A stretch of DNA of 64,000 nucleotides from Streptomyces sp. NBC_00433 (GCA_036015235.1 CP107926.1:5537501-5601500); one strand, 5' to 3'; shown: positions 9,810 to 18,272, numbered from the stretch's first letter. Notes: generated by a model not told the origin, from the letters alone. Numbers and translations: made by a program.

Positions 9810-10684
9810 TCACCCAACCGAACCACGTACCGGAGCGCCTGGGGCTGCTCGCCACCTCCGCCGTCGATCCGTTCCTCACCGAGGAACTGCTCAAGGGCGA
9901 ACAGGTACACGGCGGCATCGATCTCGCCAAGGTCATCGAGCCGCTCCCCGAGGACGACGCCAGGTGGTGGGTCGAGCCGATCCGGAGTCTGGTGGAAGAC
10001 GCCATGTTCGAGTTCCGGGAGGAGCGCACCCGAGCTGACGCATGGCTCGCGCCACGACTCCATGCCACCTTGCGCCTGACGCGACGAGAGGCGGCGGACA
10101 AGCGCCTGTGGAACCACCTCGCTTTGGCCGTGGCCCCGGATTATGTGGTCTGGCGGAACCTGTCGGAGCCGACGGCGAACAGGCCGGAAAGGCGTGTTGC
10201 TGCCGAGCGCTTCCGCGGTCCCGCGGACCGTCAGTGTTTCTCCCGCCTGTGGTGGGCGGCCGAACTCTTCAGGAACGGGTCGGACTACGAGCCGGTCGAG
10301 GTCGCCTGCGGAAATCAGGACCTCATCCACACCGTTCTCCGGAGCGAATTGATCGATCACCGTCCCACCGCTCAGGCGTTGGTTCGTCTTCTGAAGAGCG
10401 GACAGGTCTCCGGCGGGCGCGAGGTCAACGGCCTCAGCGTCGCGATCAACGCGGCGGGAGCGACCTTGACCTACGACGTCCTCGCGCCGGACCTGCCCCG
10501 CGACCCCGCCCGTCTGCGGGACTGGATCGCGGAAGCGGAATCGGCGCCGCCGGTCCAGCGGTACGAACTCCCGAGTGGGCCGGACGAGGACCCTGTCCCA
10601 GAGGAAACCGTGGCCACGCTCACCAGCTACTTCGCGGAGCTGTTCGAGACTGCGCCGATCAGGGGCAGGAAGAGCGAGGATTGA
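9806..10684 (+). CDS. unknown protein, possibly DUF6339-like (292 aa)
   Basis: Begins at a GTG overlapping the preceding stop (GTGA) and closes the three-gene plus-strand operon. It has no membrane segments and is tryptophan-rich (DARWWVEP, SRLWWAAELFRNG, PDYVVWRNLS). That pattern recalls the DUF6339 proteins annotated beside methyltransferases in actinobacteria, but this is a memory-based match and not a search result. A long acidic C-terminus ends in GRKSED. It is convergent with the methyltransferase genes, with only 17 bases between stops. Function unknown; co-operation with the GHKL ATPase is inferred from coupling. Confidence 0.78.
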   Translation: MITQPNHVPERLGLLATSAVDPFLTEELLKGEQVHGGIDLAKVIEPLPEDDARWWVEPIRSLVEDAMFEFREERTRADAWLAPRLHATLRLTRREAADKRLWNHLALAVAPDYVVWRNLSEPTANRPERRVAAERFRGPADRQCFSRLWWAAELFRNGSDYEPVEVACGNQDLIHTVLRSELIDHRPTAQALVRLLKSGQVSGGREVNGLSVAINAAGATLTYDVLAPDLPRDPARLRDWIAEAESAPPVQRYELPSGPDEDPVPEETVATLTSYFAELFETAPIRGRKSED

Positions 10685-10701
10685 CCTGGGCCGGGCCCGG
10701 A

Positions 10702-12081
10702 CTACTTCACCGATGTCTTCTTGCTCTTACGAGGACGCACGGAGGAAGGCGGCGGCACCTGGTCCGTGGGGCGCGGGCACCTGTCGGTGCAGGCGTCGGC
10801 GGCCCCGCAGCCGTTGCTTCGCAGCTTGGCCCGTTGTTCCTCCGTGGCCGGCTGCCACGGTTTCCCCAACGCCTCCAGGTCCCGCTCGGGGAGCCCTAGA
10901 GCGGCGCTCAGAAGGTGTGCACCGAACAGGGGTGGTACGGCGTTGCCCACCTGTTGGGCCTGCGCCGTACCGGACCACGGATAGTCCGGCGGGAAGCTCT
11001 GCAGCATCCCGGCCTCGTTCATGCTGAACCGCGCGCCCTCGTAGACGATGTTCTCGTCGCGGTGTTGAAAAACTACGAAGCGGCTGATTTTTCCGGTGAC
11101 GGTAAAGGCGGGCTGCTGGTCGCTTCGTACGCCTCGGCGCCCCGGGTGACTGGAACTGCCGTAATTCGAGCGAACCAGGAACGGAGTGCGGCGCCCTGGA
11201 TGTGAGCCGGCCGGATTCGCAAGGACATCGCCCATCGACTTCCAGGGAAGTCGGTCCTCGTCGCCTGTCGCCCGGTGTTCGCCGGTGGCGGGTTTCGTGC
11301 CGTCGTAGAGGGTGGGCTGGTGGGCCCCGCCCGCCGCCTGGCCGGGTTCGTTCTTCCCGTTCCTTCGGTTCCATTCCTTGGCTTCGTAGGAATGATGGGT
11401 CGGGGAGGGGAGGGAGGGCTCGCCGAATCCTTCACGCCGAGCGATCAGCACCGCGCGGGATCGCGTCTGTGGCACACCGTAGGTCTCGGTGTCGAGGACA
11501 TCGACGACGACCTTGTACCTGGTCCCGTCGGGGAGCCCTGTCTCCTCCAGCACCTTGGCGTAGTGCTTCCACAGCGCCTCGACCTCGCGGACCTGCTCCA
11601 GGATGATGACGTCGTACGGGCGGTACTCCCGATTCGGGCTCCTGGTCGCCTGAATCGCATATCGGAGAGGTTCGAGGACCAACGCAGTGCGCGGATCGGT
11701 GAGGGTTTGCAGGTCCTCGTCGATCTTCTGGTCAGGCACGCCCGCCGTCAGCCGTTCGATGTACTTCTTGACCCGGTCCAAGGACTGGCGTCCGGCGCCG
11801 TGCCCGGCCACCGAGTACGTCTGGCACGGAGGGCCGCCTGCGAGGACGTTTATCTCCGGCGGTAGCGTCTCGAAGGAATTCCTGCGTACCGCGCTCACGT
11901 CGGCGTGAAGGGTGTCGAGCCCAGCCGCGTAACGCGTGAGGCACGCACTTCTGTCCCACTCGATACCGAGACTCGGGATGTCGAGTGCGTGCCCGGCGAC
12001 ATCCAGCCCTCCGGGTCCTGCGAAGAGGTCCAGGACAAAGGGCTTGTCGAGGATGGGCTGCTGGTGCGCCGAGCTGGTCAT
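10702..12081 (-). CDS. DNA (cytosine-5) methyltransferase (459 aa)
   Basis: Transfers a methyl group from SAM to C5 of cytosine in a specific DNA site. Motif I is FVLDLFAGPGGLD (15-27), motif IV AGGPPCQTYS with nucleophile Cys86, motif VIII QTRSRAV (205-211) and motif X GNAVPPLFGAHLL near the C-terminus. All are in the usual order, with a recognition region between VIII and X. Motif VI reads ILEQV (E162), where the family normally has ENV. Start: ATG at 12081, 11 bases after the upstream methyltransferase-like gene's stop; no good Shine-Dalgarno, so translation may be coupled. It probably protects host DNA within the island and may pair with the upstream protein. Confidence 0.92.
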   Translation of the reverse strand: MTSSAHQQPILDKPFVLDLFAGPGGLDVAGHALDIPSLGIEWDRSACLTRYAAGLDTLHADVSAVRRNSFETLPPEINVLAGGPPCQTYSVAGHGAGRQSLDRVKKYIERLTAGVPDQKIDEDLQTLTDPRTALVLEPLRYAIQATRSPNREYRPYDVIILEQVREVEALWKHYAKVLEETGLPDGTRYKVVVDVLDTETYGVPQTRSRAVLIARREGFGEPSLPSPTHHSYEAKEWNRRNGKNEPGQAAGGAHQPTLYDGTKPATGEHRATGDEDRLPWKSMGDVLANPAGSHPGRRTPFLVRSNYGSSSHPGRRGVRSDQQPAFTVTGKISRFVVFQHRDENIVYEGARFSMNEAGMLQSFPPDYPWSGTAQAQQVGNAVPPLFGAHLLSAALGLPERDLEALGKPWQPATEEQRAKLRSNGCGAADACTDRCPRPTDQVPPPSSVRPRKSKKTSVK

Positions 12082-12092
12082 GTGGCCGAAGT

Positions 12093-13088
12093 CTAGCCGG
12101 CCGCGGGGACTCCCGGTTCCGCGTTCAACGCTTCGGCGACGGCTCGTCCCAACGACTCTCCGACCGGCGGCGGGGTCGCGTGCCCGATCTGACGATACCG
12201 GGCGGTCTTGAGTCCGGAGATCCGCCACTCTTCGGGGAAGCCTTGGAGCAGGGCGGTCTGGTCCACCGTGATCCTTACCAGCCCGTCGTCCCCGAGCGAC
12301 GGATCCCACGTGAAGTCGGCGCCCGGTGGCTCGTTCCCGAACGACTTCGTGTAGACCCCCATGCGTCGCCACTTGGCCTTCGTACCGCTCGGCCCGAAAT
12401 CAGGACCTCCGTGCGCCTTGGATCCGCCCACCAAGGTCGGCGCCACACTCGTCGCCTGGGCCGCCCAACGGTCGGCGTCCGGCCAGCCGCGGGAACGCAT
12501 CGACGGTGCCAGCGCCTCTCCGACCGACATGTACTCGTGGACGGTGGAGCGGGGCGGTCGGAAGACACTCGCCCACTGCTGCTTCACGGCCACGAGGATG
12601 CCTTGCATACGGTCCTGGGGCACTCCGAAGTCGGAGGCGTTCAGGATGAACCAGGTCAGCTCGTAGCCGAGGTGCTCCAGCTCTTTGTGGAGGAAGTCCC
12701 GTACAGGCGCAAGGGAATCCTGGTCGACAAAGGTCGGCATGTTCTCGATGATCAGTGCGCGTGGTTGCACGGCGTGGACCAGGTAGGCGGTCGCCTCGAT
12801 GAGACGCAACTCGGTGTCCGAAGACCGGCGCTTCACCGTCGCGCTCGACTTCACCCTGGGGAGCCCAGCGGCCAGCAGATCGACGTCGTACACCTCAGGG
12901 TGGTCCACGGGGTCGAAGTCGAGAAGGTCTGCTTTCAGCACGTTCCAATGCGGCCGGTTGGCTCTGAGCGTGTCGCAGGCAGACGACTCGTTGTCCAGGA
13001 GGAGCCGCGGCGTGAATCCCGCTCGTTCCAGTCCCAGAGCGAGTCCACCCGCCCCCGAGCACACGTCGACGAAGCTCAGTCCGCTCAA
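12093..13088 (-). CDS. C5-methyltransferase homologue lacking the catalytic Cys
   Basis: The overall fold of a C5-cytosine methyltransferase is intact: motif I FVDVCSGAGGLALGL (6-20), motif VI ENM (E115), motif VIII PQDRMQGILVAV and motif X IGHATPPPVGESLG. At motif IV, where a PCQ nucleophile is expected, it reads AAGLPRVKSS (about 73-82), with no cysteine. It is therefore probably not an independent methylase. The frame is clean around this point, so a frameshift is unlikely. TTG start at 13088 with GGGGAGG about six bases upstream, overlapping the Vsr stop (TTGA). A role as specificity or allosteric partner of the downstream active enzyme is inferred. Confidence 0.85.
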   Translation of the reverse strand: MSGLSFVDVCSGAGGLALGLERAGFTPRLLLDNESSACDTLRANRPHWNVLKADLLDFDPVDHPEVYDVDLLAAGLPRVKSSATVKRRSSDTELRLIEATAYLVHAVQPRALIIENMPTFVDQDSLAPVRDFLHKELEHLGYELTWFILNASDFGVPQDRMQGILVAVKQQWASVFRPPRSTVHEYMSVGEALAPSMRSRGWPDADRWAAQATSVAPTLVGGSKAHGGPDFGPSGTKAKWRRMGVYTKSFGNEPPGADFTWDPSLGDDGLVRITVDQTALLQGFPEEWRISGLKTARYRQIGHATPPPVGESLGRAVAEALNAEPGVPAAG

Positions 13089-13519
13089 CGATTCCTCCCC
13101 CGACCCCGCTGGGTCTTCCGCCGCTCCACCGCCGCCGCCACACGGAGTGCCACGTCTTCCGGTGCTTCATGCTCCCAGAAGCGCAGTACCTCCCAGCCGG
13201 CCGCTTCCAGGTGCTCCGTGGTCTCCGTGTCGCGCGCCATGTTGCGGTCCAACTTCTGTCGCCACCACTCTGCGTTCGACTTCGGCTGCGTCGCGTGTTC
13301 GGGGCAGCCGTGCCAGAAGCATCCGTCGATCAGGACCGCTACTTCGACCGAGGTGAAAGCCACGTCGATCCGGCGCCGCGCCATTCCTGGCACCGGGTAC
13401 TCCACGCGATAACGCAACCCCGCCGCATGCATCAGGCGTCGGACCAGCAGTTCGGCGGCCGTGTCTTTGCTCACCTGGCGGCTCATGCGTGCGGAGACGG
13501 AGGGCGACGACGGCTTCAT
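13085..13519 (-). CDS. vsr: Vsr-type DNA endonuclease
   Basis: The 144-residue product matches the very-short-patch repair endonuclease fold. It has an RRRIDVAF segment carrying a candidate catalytic Asp, then IDGCFWHGCPEH with the metal- and nick-site His/Cys cluster, WWRQKLDRNMARD, and the terminal GWEVLRFWEHE. Classical Vsr nicks at T:G mismatches that arise by deamination of 5-methylcytosine. In island contexts Vsr-fold enzymes also serve as restriction nucleases. It is first in a three-gene minus-strand operon with the two methyltransferase-like genes. ATG at 13519 is preferred over an in-frame TTG at 13528; neither has a clear Shine-Dalgarno, so the mRNA may be nearly leaderless. Confidence 0.88.
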   Translation of the reverse strand: MKPSSPSVSARMSRQVSKDTAAELLVRRLMHAAGLRYRVEYPVPGMARRRIDVAFTSVEVAVLIDGCFWHGCPEHATQPKSNAEWWRQKLDRNMARDTETTEHLEAAGWEVLRFWEHEAPEDVALRVAAAVERRKTQRGRGRNR

Positions 13520-13802
13520 CGTGCTCAAAGCGGCTGTGCCTCACGATCGTGGCTCGATCCGAAGACGGTCCAGTCCGTACGGTCGAGTCGCCGGACTACG
13601 GCTGTCGCGTCGATTTCATCACGGGGACGGGCGCCGGCGCATGGCATTCCGCCTCGGTCCCAGTTTAGTGGCTGTGTCCACGCCACGCCGGAGGGTCTCG
13701 GCGCGCTCTTCCGCCCCATGAGCCACCTCGACCGGTCCCGCAAGGAGCACGGCTTCCCTGTGCGTAGGTCCGGGCCTGAATCCCGGAGGCGGTTCCACGG
13801 TG
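13520..13802. other. intergenic, with a tRNA-3'-end-like stretch
   Basis: No gene is supported. At 13770-13797 the plus strand has a 5-bp stem CCGGG/CCCGG around a 7-base loop CCTGAAT, then seven bases, one base and CCA. This resembles a decayed T-arm and acceptor end, but the loop departs from TTCRANY and no matching D-arm or anticodon arm was found. Confidence 0.3.
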
Positions 13803-13835
13803 AACCCCAGGTCAGGTATCTGACCTGGGGTTTTT
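13803..13835 (+). terminator. strong rho-independent terminator
   Basis: A 13-bp perfect stem (AACCCCAGGTCAG with its complement) around GTAT, followed by TTTTT on the plus strand. The T-tract orientation is for plus-strand transcription, although the nearest plus-strand gene ends 3 kb away. It therefore may terminate an unseen small RNA or be left over from a tRNA locus. Confidence 0.8.
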
Positions 13836-13924
13836 GCCGTCCGCGGCCGGGTGGATGTGCCTCACTTCGACGTGCCGGCTCCGGGGGCACGTCACTGCCT
13901 CGAAGTGGCCGATCGGCCCGGTGG

Positions 13925-14776
13925 TCAGTCGGTCGCGTGGGCGGCCTGCTCGATGAGGGTGGTGACGGTGCCGGGGTTGGTGAGCTGGGCGGCGTGCGGG
14001 GTGTTGGCGGTGGTGATGTGGCCGTGGGCGCGGGTGGCCATGAAGCGTTCGGTGGCCGCGGGGATGAGGTGGTCGTCGTTGGACACCAGGAACCACGAGG
14101 GAATGGTCTTCCAGGCGGGGGCGCCGGAGCGGTCCTGGAGGGCCTGCAGGGTGATGGGGTGCTGTTCGGCGGCGAGTGCGGCCGATTCCTTCTTGCCCAG
14201 GCGGTTGCTCAGGAAGAGGTCGCGGTAGTGATCGGGCTTGGTGTAGAGGTCGAGGCCGGTGGTGCCGTCGGCGGAGGTGAAGGGGACGGCGCTGAGGGCG
14301 GTGGGGAGGGGGGCGTCGGGGTCGTCGGTGATGTGGGTGCCGGGGTACTTCGCGGTCAGATCCTGTGCGCTCTCACCCTGGTCGGGGGCGAAGGCCGAGA
14401 CGTAGACGAGCGCTTTGACGTCGGTGTTGCCGGTGGCGGCGTTGGTGATGACGGAGCCGCCGTAGGACTGGCCGACCAGGACGATGGGTCCCGCGATGGT
14501 CTTGAGGTACGAGCTCAGGTAGGCGGAGTCGCCGGACAGGCTGCGCAGGGCGGTGGGCGGGGCGACGACCGGGTAGCCGTCGTTCTGGAGCTTCTTGATC
14601 ACGCTGTCGAAGCTGTCCGGCTCGGACCAGGCTCCGTTGACGAGGACGACGGTGGGCTTCGGGGCCGAACTGCCGGTGTGGGACGGCGCGGCCGACGCCA
14701 GAGTGGTGACGCCGGCGGCGAGTGCGACGCTGGTCGCGCCCAGTACGGCGATGCGGAAAGTGCGGGGCTTGGGCAT
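13925..14776 (-). CDS. secreted alpha/beta hydrolase (283 aa)
   Basis: N-terminal signal peptide (basic MPKPRTFR, a hydrophobic stretch and an Ala-rich cleavage region near residue 30) followed by an alpha/beta-hydrolase domain. VVLVNGAW forms the oxyanion loop, GQSYGGS (about residues 103-109) is the nucleophile elbow, and an Asp/His pair lies in SNDDHLIP and NTPHAAQL near the C-terminus. Likely an extracellular esterase or amidase of unknown substrate. It is clearly homologous to the hydrolase at 21705-22565: both carry YGG[SF]VITNAATG and SGxPAWKTIPSW. It reads toward the terminator-like hairpin at 13.8 kb and is separated from the next hydrolase by 160 bases. The substrate cannot be told from sequence. 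Confidence 0.88.
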   Translation of the reverse strand: MPKPRTFRIAVLGATSVALAAGVTTLASAAPSHTGSSAPKPTVVLVNGAWSEPDSFDSVIKKLQNDGYPVVAPPTALRSLSGDSAYLSSYLKTIAGPIVLVGQSYGGSVITNAATGNTDVKALVYVSAFAPDQGESAQDLTAKYPGTHITDDPDAPLPTALSAVPFTSADGTTGLDLYTKPDHYRDLFLSNRLGKKESAALAAEQHPITLQALQDRSGAPAWKTIPSWFLVSNDDHLIPAATERFMATRAHGHITTANTPHAAQLTNPGTVTTLIEQAAHATD

Positions 14777-14939
14777 GTCTGTCTCCTGGACTCGTTATGC
14801 GGTGGTCGTCGGGTGGAAGAGGGCGCGTTCCGCACCGCTGGTGCGGAACGACGGTGAGGGGTACGGCGGGGCGGCCGGGAGCCGGCGGGCCGTGGCGGCC
14901 GCGGCGGCCGTGTGGAGCAGGACCGCGGCGGCGCCGTGG

Positions 14940-15761
14940 TCACACGCGGGCGGTGGCGTGTTCCTCCGCCCAGTCCAGGGCGTGGTCGGCGACTTCCTCC
15001 CAGCCCTGCTGGCCCACGATGAAGTGCGAGCGCCCGGCGAATTCCCGGTAGTCGGTGACGGCGGGCGACTTCCGGTAGAGGCGCCGGTTGGCCTTGTTCA
15101 CCTTCGGAGGGACGATGTGGTCGGCCTCCCCGGCGATGAACAGGAGCGGGGCCCGCCGGCTGTTGCGGAAGTTGATCCTGGTGGCAGCCCTGGGGTTGAA
15201 GTTGGCGAAGGCTCCCTGAAAGAGAACGCGGGCCGGGCCCGGGGCGGCGTACCGCTCGTAGTGGGCCGCCGACTCGGTCTCGGTGAGGGTGTTGGTGACG
15301 GCGTAGTGGAACTGCTCCGCCGTCAGCTGGACCGCCTTCTTCCTGTTGGCGGGGTTGCCCAGGACCGGCCAGGTCGACCTGAGGGTGGACAGGGGCAGCG
15401 GAAGCACGCCCTTGACGGCTGCCGAGTCGATGGCGACTCCGGCGCGGCCGAGTCCGCGGTCGAGCAGGATCTGCACGACCGCGCCTCCGAAGGAGTGGCC
15501 CATGATGATGGGCGGGTGGCCCAGACCGCGGATGATCGTCTCGTAGTGGTCGGCCACCTCCCGGAGGCCGACCCCGGCGATGCCGGACGGGTCGCGCCGC
15601 AGGTCCTCGACCTCGCGGTCGAGGCCGGGCCACGCCGGGGTGATGACCCGGTATCCGCGGGCCTCGTAGTGGTGTCTCCAGCCCTCCCAGCTTCGTGGCG
15701 TGACCCACAGGCCGTGGATGAGCACGATCGTGCCCGCCGAGTCGCTGTCTGTGCCGCTCAT
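14940..15761 (-). CDS. cytosolic alpha/beta hydrolase (273 aa)
   Basis: A compact alpha/beta hydrolase without a signal peptide: IVLIHGLWVTPRSW (oxyanion region), the nucleophile elbow MGHSFGGAVV and the catalytic acid/His region GEADHIVPP and GRSHFIVGQ. The family covers esterases, lactonases and related enzymes; the substrate is unknown. The frame is open further upstream, but ATG at 15761 has GGAG six bases before it while upstream candidates have none, so this start was chosen. It is transcribed in the same direction as the secreted hydrolase and divergently from the SDR gene at 16379. The three may share the 617-bp control region. Confidence 0.88.
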   Translation of the reverse strand: MSGTDSDSAGTIVLIHGLWVTPRSWEGWRHHYEARGYRVITPAWPGLDREVEDLRRDPSGIAGVGLREVADHYETIIRGLGHPPIIMGHSFGGAVVQILLDRGLGRAGVAIDSAAVKGVLPLPLSTLRSTWPVLGNPANRKKAVQLTAEQFHYAVTNTLTETESAAHYERYAAPGPARVLFQGAFANFNPRAATRINFRNSRRAPLLFIAGEADHIVPPKVNKANRRLYRKSPAVTDYREFAGRSHFIVGQQGWEEVADHALDWAEEHATARV

Positions 15762-16378
15762 GCGGATCTCCGTGTCTGAAGGGGTTGTGGTCATTCCGGC
15801 GGTGTGCGCGAAATCCGGCGCCGGGGTCTTCACGGCGGCGACGGAGGTTCCCTCCCGCCCGCTCTTCCCGCCTTGCGGGGGAGAGCCGGACCGCCGCGGC
15901 CGTGGCCGTGAGTCACTCCCGGCACCTTTTCGGCCGGCCGGTCCAAAGCCGCGACCTCAGAATTCCCCGGCGCGCTCGGCGCCGCATCGGTCGATCGACC
16001 ACTGCTTTCGCCAGGTGCTCGGCAGTCGTTCGTCCGACCGCCGCATACGCGTGAACTCCCCGCGTACAAGTACGGACCGGCCCCGCCGCCCCCTCCCGGG
16101 GAATCGGGTCGCGGCAAGCGCCTCCCGGGCGGTCCGGCTGGGGAGGGACCCCGGGATCCACGTCCCGCGGACAGCTCTCCGAGGCGGGGCGACCTCCGGT
16201 CGGCGCCGCGTCCGCCGCCCGGAACCGGTGTCCTCGGGCCGGCTGCGGCGGGGGCCGCGGGAAGCACAGTCAAGACCACCGTCATTCGACGGAGGCGGGT
16301 GAACCCGGCCCGCCTCGACGCTGGCGACGTGGTCAGTTGCGTCCCACACGGGCCGAGCGGGCACCGCTGAGGAGTCTG
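15762..16378. promoter_or_regulatory. 617-bp divergent control region
   Basis: Lies between divergent hydrolase and SDR genes. It is very GC-rich and no frame has a convincing start. GGTCGATCGACC at 15989-16000 is a perfect 12-bp palindrome and a possible regulator site. I see no clear -35/-10 pair. Confidence 0.4.
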
Positions 16379-17179
16379 ATGTCGAAGATCGTTCTTGTCA
16401 CCGCGGCATCCACCGGACTCGGGGCGATGACGGCGTTGGCGCTGGCCGGCGCCGGTCACACCGTGTACGCCGGATTCGGGCCCGCCCGCGACGTGCTGCC
16501 CGGTGATCTCACCGCGCTGGGGGACCGCGTGCTGTCACAGGACGCGCGGCTCCACCCGCTCGGGCTCGACACCGCCGACCAGCTCTCGGTCTCCGCCGCG
16601 ATCGGCGAGGTCACCAGGCGTTCCGGCCGTATCGACGCGGTGATCCATGCTCTCGGTCCTGTACCGCGGGGACCGGTCGAATCCTTCACCCCCTACCAGC
16701 TGGCGCAGATATACGACGCGCACGTGCTCTCCAGCCAGCGGGTGAACCGTGCCGTACTGCCTGCCATGCGCGAGCGCCAGGACGGGCTGCTCATCTGGGT
16801 GGTGCCTTCCCTGCGCCGTGCCGACGCGACGCCCTACCTCGCGCTGCATTCGGAGGCCGTCACAGTGATCGACCACCTGGCGGCGAGCTACGCGAGGGAG
16901 CTGGCCGGCTTCGGCATCGAGGTCTCCACCGTCACGTGCGGATCGCTCACAGCCGACATCGGCCGGCACCCGGGTCTGATCCATCCCGACGACACGGAGA
17001 CGTTCGCCGCCTACGACGTGCGGCATCCCGGTCTTGTGGACAGCGTGGACACGGCCCTCGCGCGCCAGTCCGCCGACGAAGCGGACATCGCCCGGACGGC
17101 AGAAGCCATCGTGGAGGTGGTGAACCATCCGAGGGGGAGCGGTGGGCGCCGAATCAGCATCGGCGCACCCCGCCAGTGA
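16379..17179 (+). CDS. short-chain dehydrogenase/reductase (266 aa)
   Basis: A classical-SDR-like Rossmann protein. The N-terminus has a glycine-rich NAD(P) loop, TAASTGLGA (residues 7-15), and the beta-4 region VIHALG stands in place of NNAG. The catalytic Ser/Tyr/Lys area is atypical: VVPSLRRADATPYLALHSEAV keeps a Tyr but has His-Ser where YxxxK is expected. Activity or substrate class is therefore uncertain. ATG at 16379 has GAGGAG four bases upstream. It is monocistronic, divergent from the hydrolase pair and convergent with the IclR gene. Oxidoreductase function is by family only. Confidence 0.8.
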   Translation: MSKIVLVTAASTGLGAMTALALAGAGHTVYAGFGPARDVLPGDLTALGDRVLSQDARLHPLGLDTADQLSVSAAIGEVTRRSGRIDAVIHALGPVPRGPVESFTPYQLAQIYDAHVLSSQRVNRAVLPAMRERQDGLLIWVVPSLRRADATPYLALHSEAVTVIDHLAASYARELAGFGIEVSTVTCGSLTADIGRHPGLIHPDDTETFAAYDVRHPGLVDSVDTALARQSADEADIARTAEAIVEVVNHPRGSGGRRISIGAPRQ

Positions 17180-17248
17180 CCGGCGCACCCCCCTGGACCG
17201 GCGCCCCCGCCAGTGACCGGCACACTCCGCCAGTGACCGACGCGCACC
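17171..17248 (+). repeat. short tandem repeat after the SDR stop
   Basis: About four imperfect 18-20-bp units built on CGCCAGTGACCGGCGCAC, the first containing the SDR stop codon. Slippage between units would extend or shift the end of the SDR. Confidence 0.6.
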
Positions 17249-17309
17249 GCACCGCCCACGCCACTGGACGACCTGTCCGGCCGCGCCGGCTCGGCGCCCG
17301 TACCGGTGG

Positions 17310-18083
17310 CTACGGGCTGCTTCGCGGCGGGAAAGGGCCGGCGAGAGCTCGCGAGATGCTGCGGGCCGTCGCGCGCACGGAAGGAGCGACGTCCTGAACG
17401 GACCGCGTGCCGGATCGGAAGCAGAGGGAGACCGCCGCCGCCACGGAGTCGTCCGGCCCGTAGATCGGCGCGCCCACGCAGTGGATGTCAGGGCCCATCA
17501 TCCGATCGCTGGAGGAGTAGCCCTGCCTGCGGACCGCGGCCAGAAGGGACCGGTACAGGCCGGGATCCGTGACGGTGCTCCCGGTATAGCGGGGAAGCGG
17601 GCCTCTCAGGTATTCCTCGCGTACGTCCTCGGGGGCGTGGGCGAGCAGCACCAGTCCCGCCCCCGTGGCGAAGGTGCCGAAGCGTCCGCCCGCCCGGCTG
17701 ATGACCTGCGGGGCGCGGGGCGCGCTGAGACGTTCCAGAATGACGACGTCCAGGTGATTTCGCACCGAAAGGTGGATGTGCTGCTGCTTCGACGCGTCGT
17801 AGAGATTCTGGAGGAACGGCAGGGCGATATCCCGAATACCGTGGCCGCGCGGAGAAAGGGCGGCCAGCTCCCAAAGTCGCAGACCCACTCTGTAGCGGCG
17901 GTCGGGGCCGCGCTCCAGCGCCCCCCAGGCGACGAGTTCGGCGGCACGGCGATGGACGGTGGGAAGCGAGAGTCCCGTCCGCCGCGACAATTCGGTGAGC
18001 GTCAGCGCGGGGGTCTCCTGCGAGAAGACTTCCAGCAGGGCCAGAATCTTCCCGGTCACCGACACGCCGCTCTCGCCTGGCAC
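17310..18083 (-). CDS. IclR-family transcriptional regulator (257 aa)
   Basis: N-terminal winged HTH (ALTLTELSRRTGLSLPTVHR, then RRYRVGLRLWELA) followed by the GAF-like IclR effector domain (GGRFGTFATGAGLVLLAHAP, GYSSSDRM, GAPIYGPDDSVAAAVSL). About 250 residues is normal for the family, which usually represses neighbouring genes and is released by a small-molecule effector. The open frame extends to 18572 but is non-homologous there. GTG at 18083 gives the family's usual N-terminus; GTG codons at 18128 and 18065 are alternatives. It is divergent from the LAL regulator, with a palindrome between them (18273-18291) that could be its operator. Confidence 0.88.
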   Translation of the reverse strand: MPGESGVSVTGKILALLEVFSQETPALTLTELSRRTGLSLPTVHRRAAELVAWGALERGPDRRYRVGLRLWELAALSPRGHGIRDIALPFLQNLYDASKQQHIHLSVRNHLDVVILERLSAPRAPQVISRAGGRFGTFATGAGLVLLAHAPEDVREEYLRGPLPRYTGSTVTDPGLYRSLLAAVRRQGYSSSDRMMGPDIHCVGAPIYGPDDSVAAAVSLCFRSGTRSVQDVAPSVRATARSISRALAGPFPPRSSP

Positions 18084-18272
18084 CTTTCCCCGCCTCTCGC
18101 GCGTGGTCGTCTTCTTTTGGATGCCCACTCGAAACCCGTGGTCAACGGCGTCGCCACGGCGGCGCCGGAACGCCCCTGAAGCCTCAGGGCAGCTCAATCC
18201 TACAACGACACCTTTGCTCCAGCGGTGTGCTGCGGCGGACGGTGGACTCCGCCCCCCGGGGCGTCGAACCCG

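Noticed and set aside
13640..13797. Intact tRNA gene
   Set aside because: Only the T-arm-like part fits. The loop is CCTGAAT, the anticodon-like loop lacks U33, and the acceptor 5' strand is not matched.
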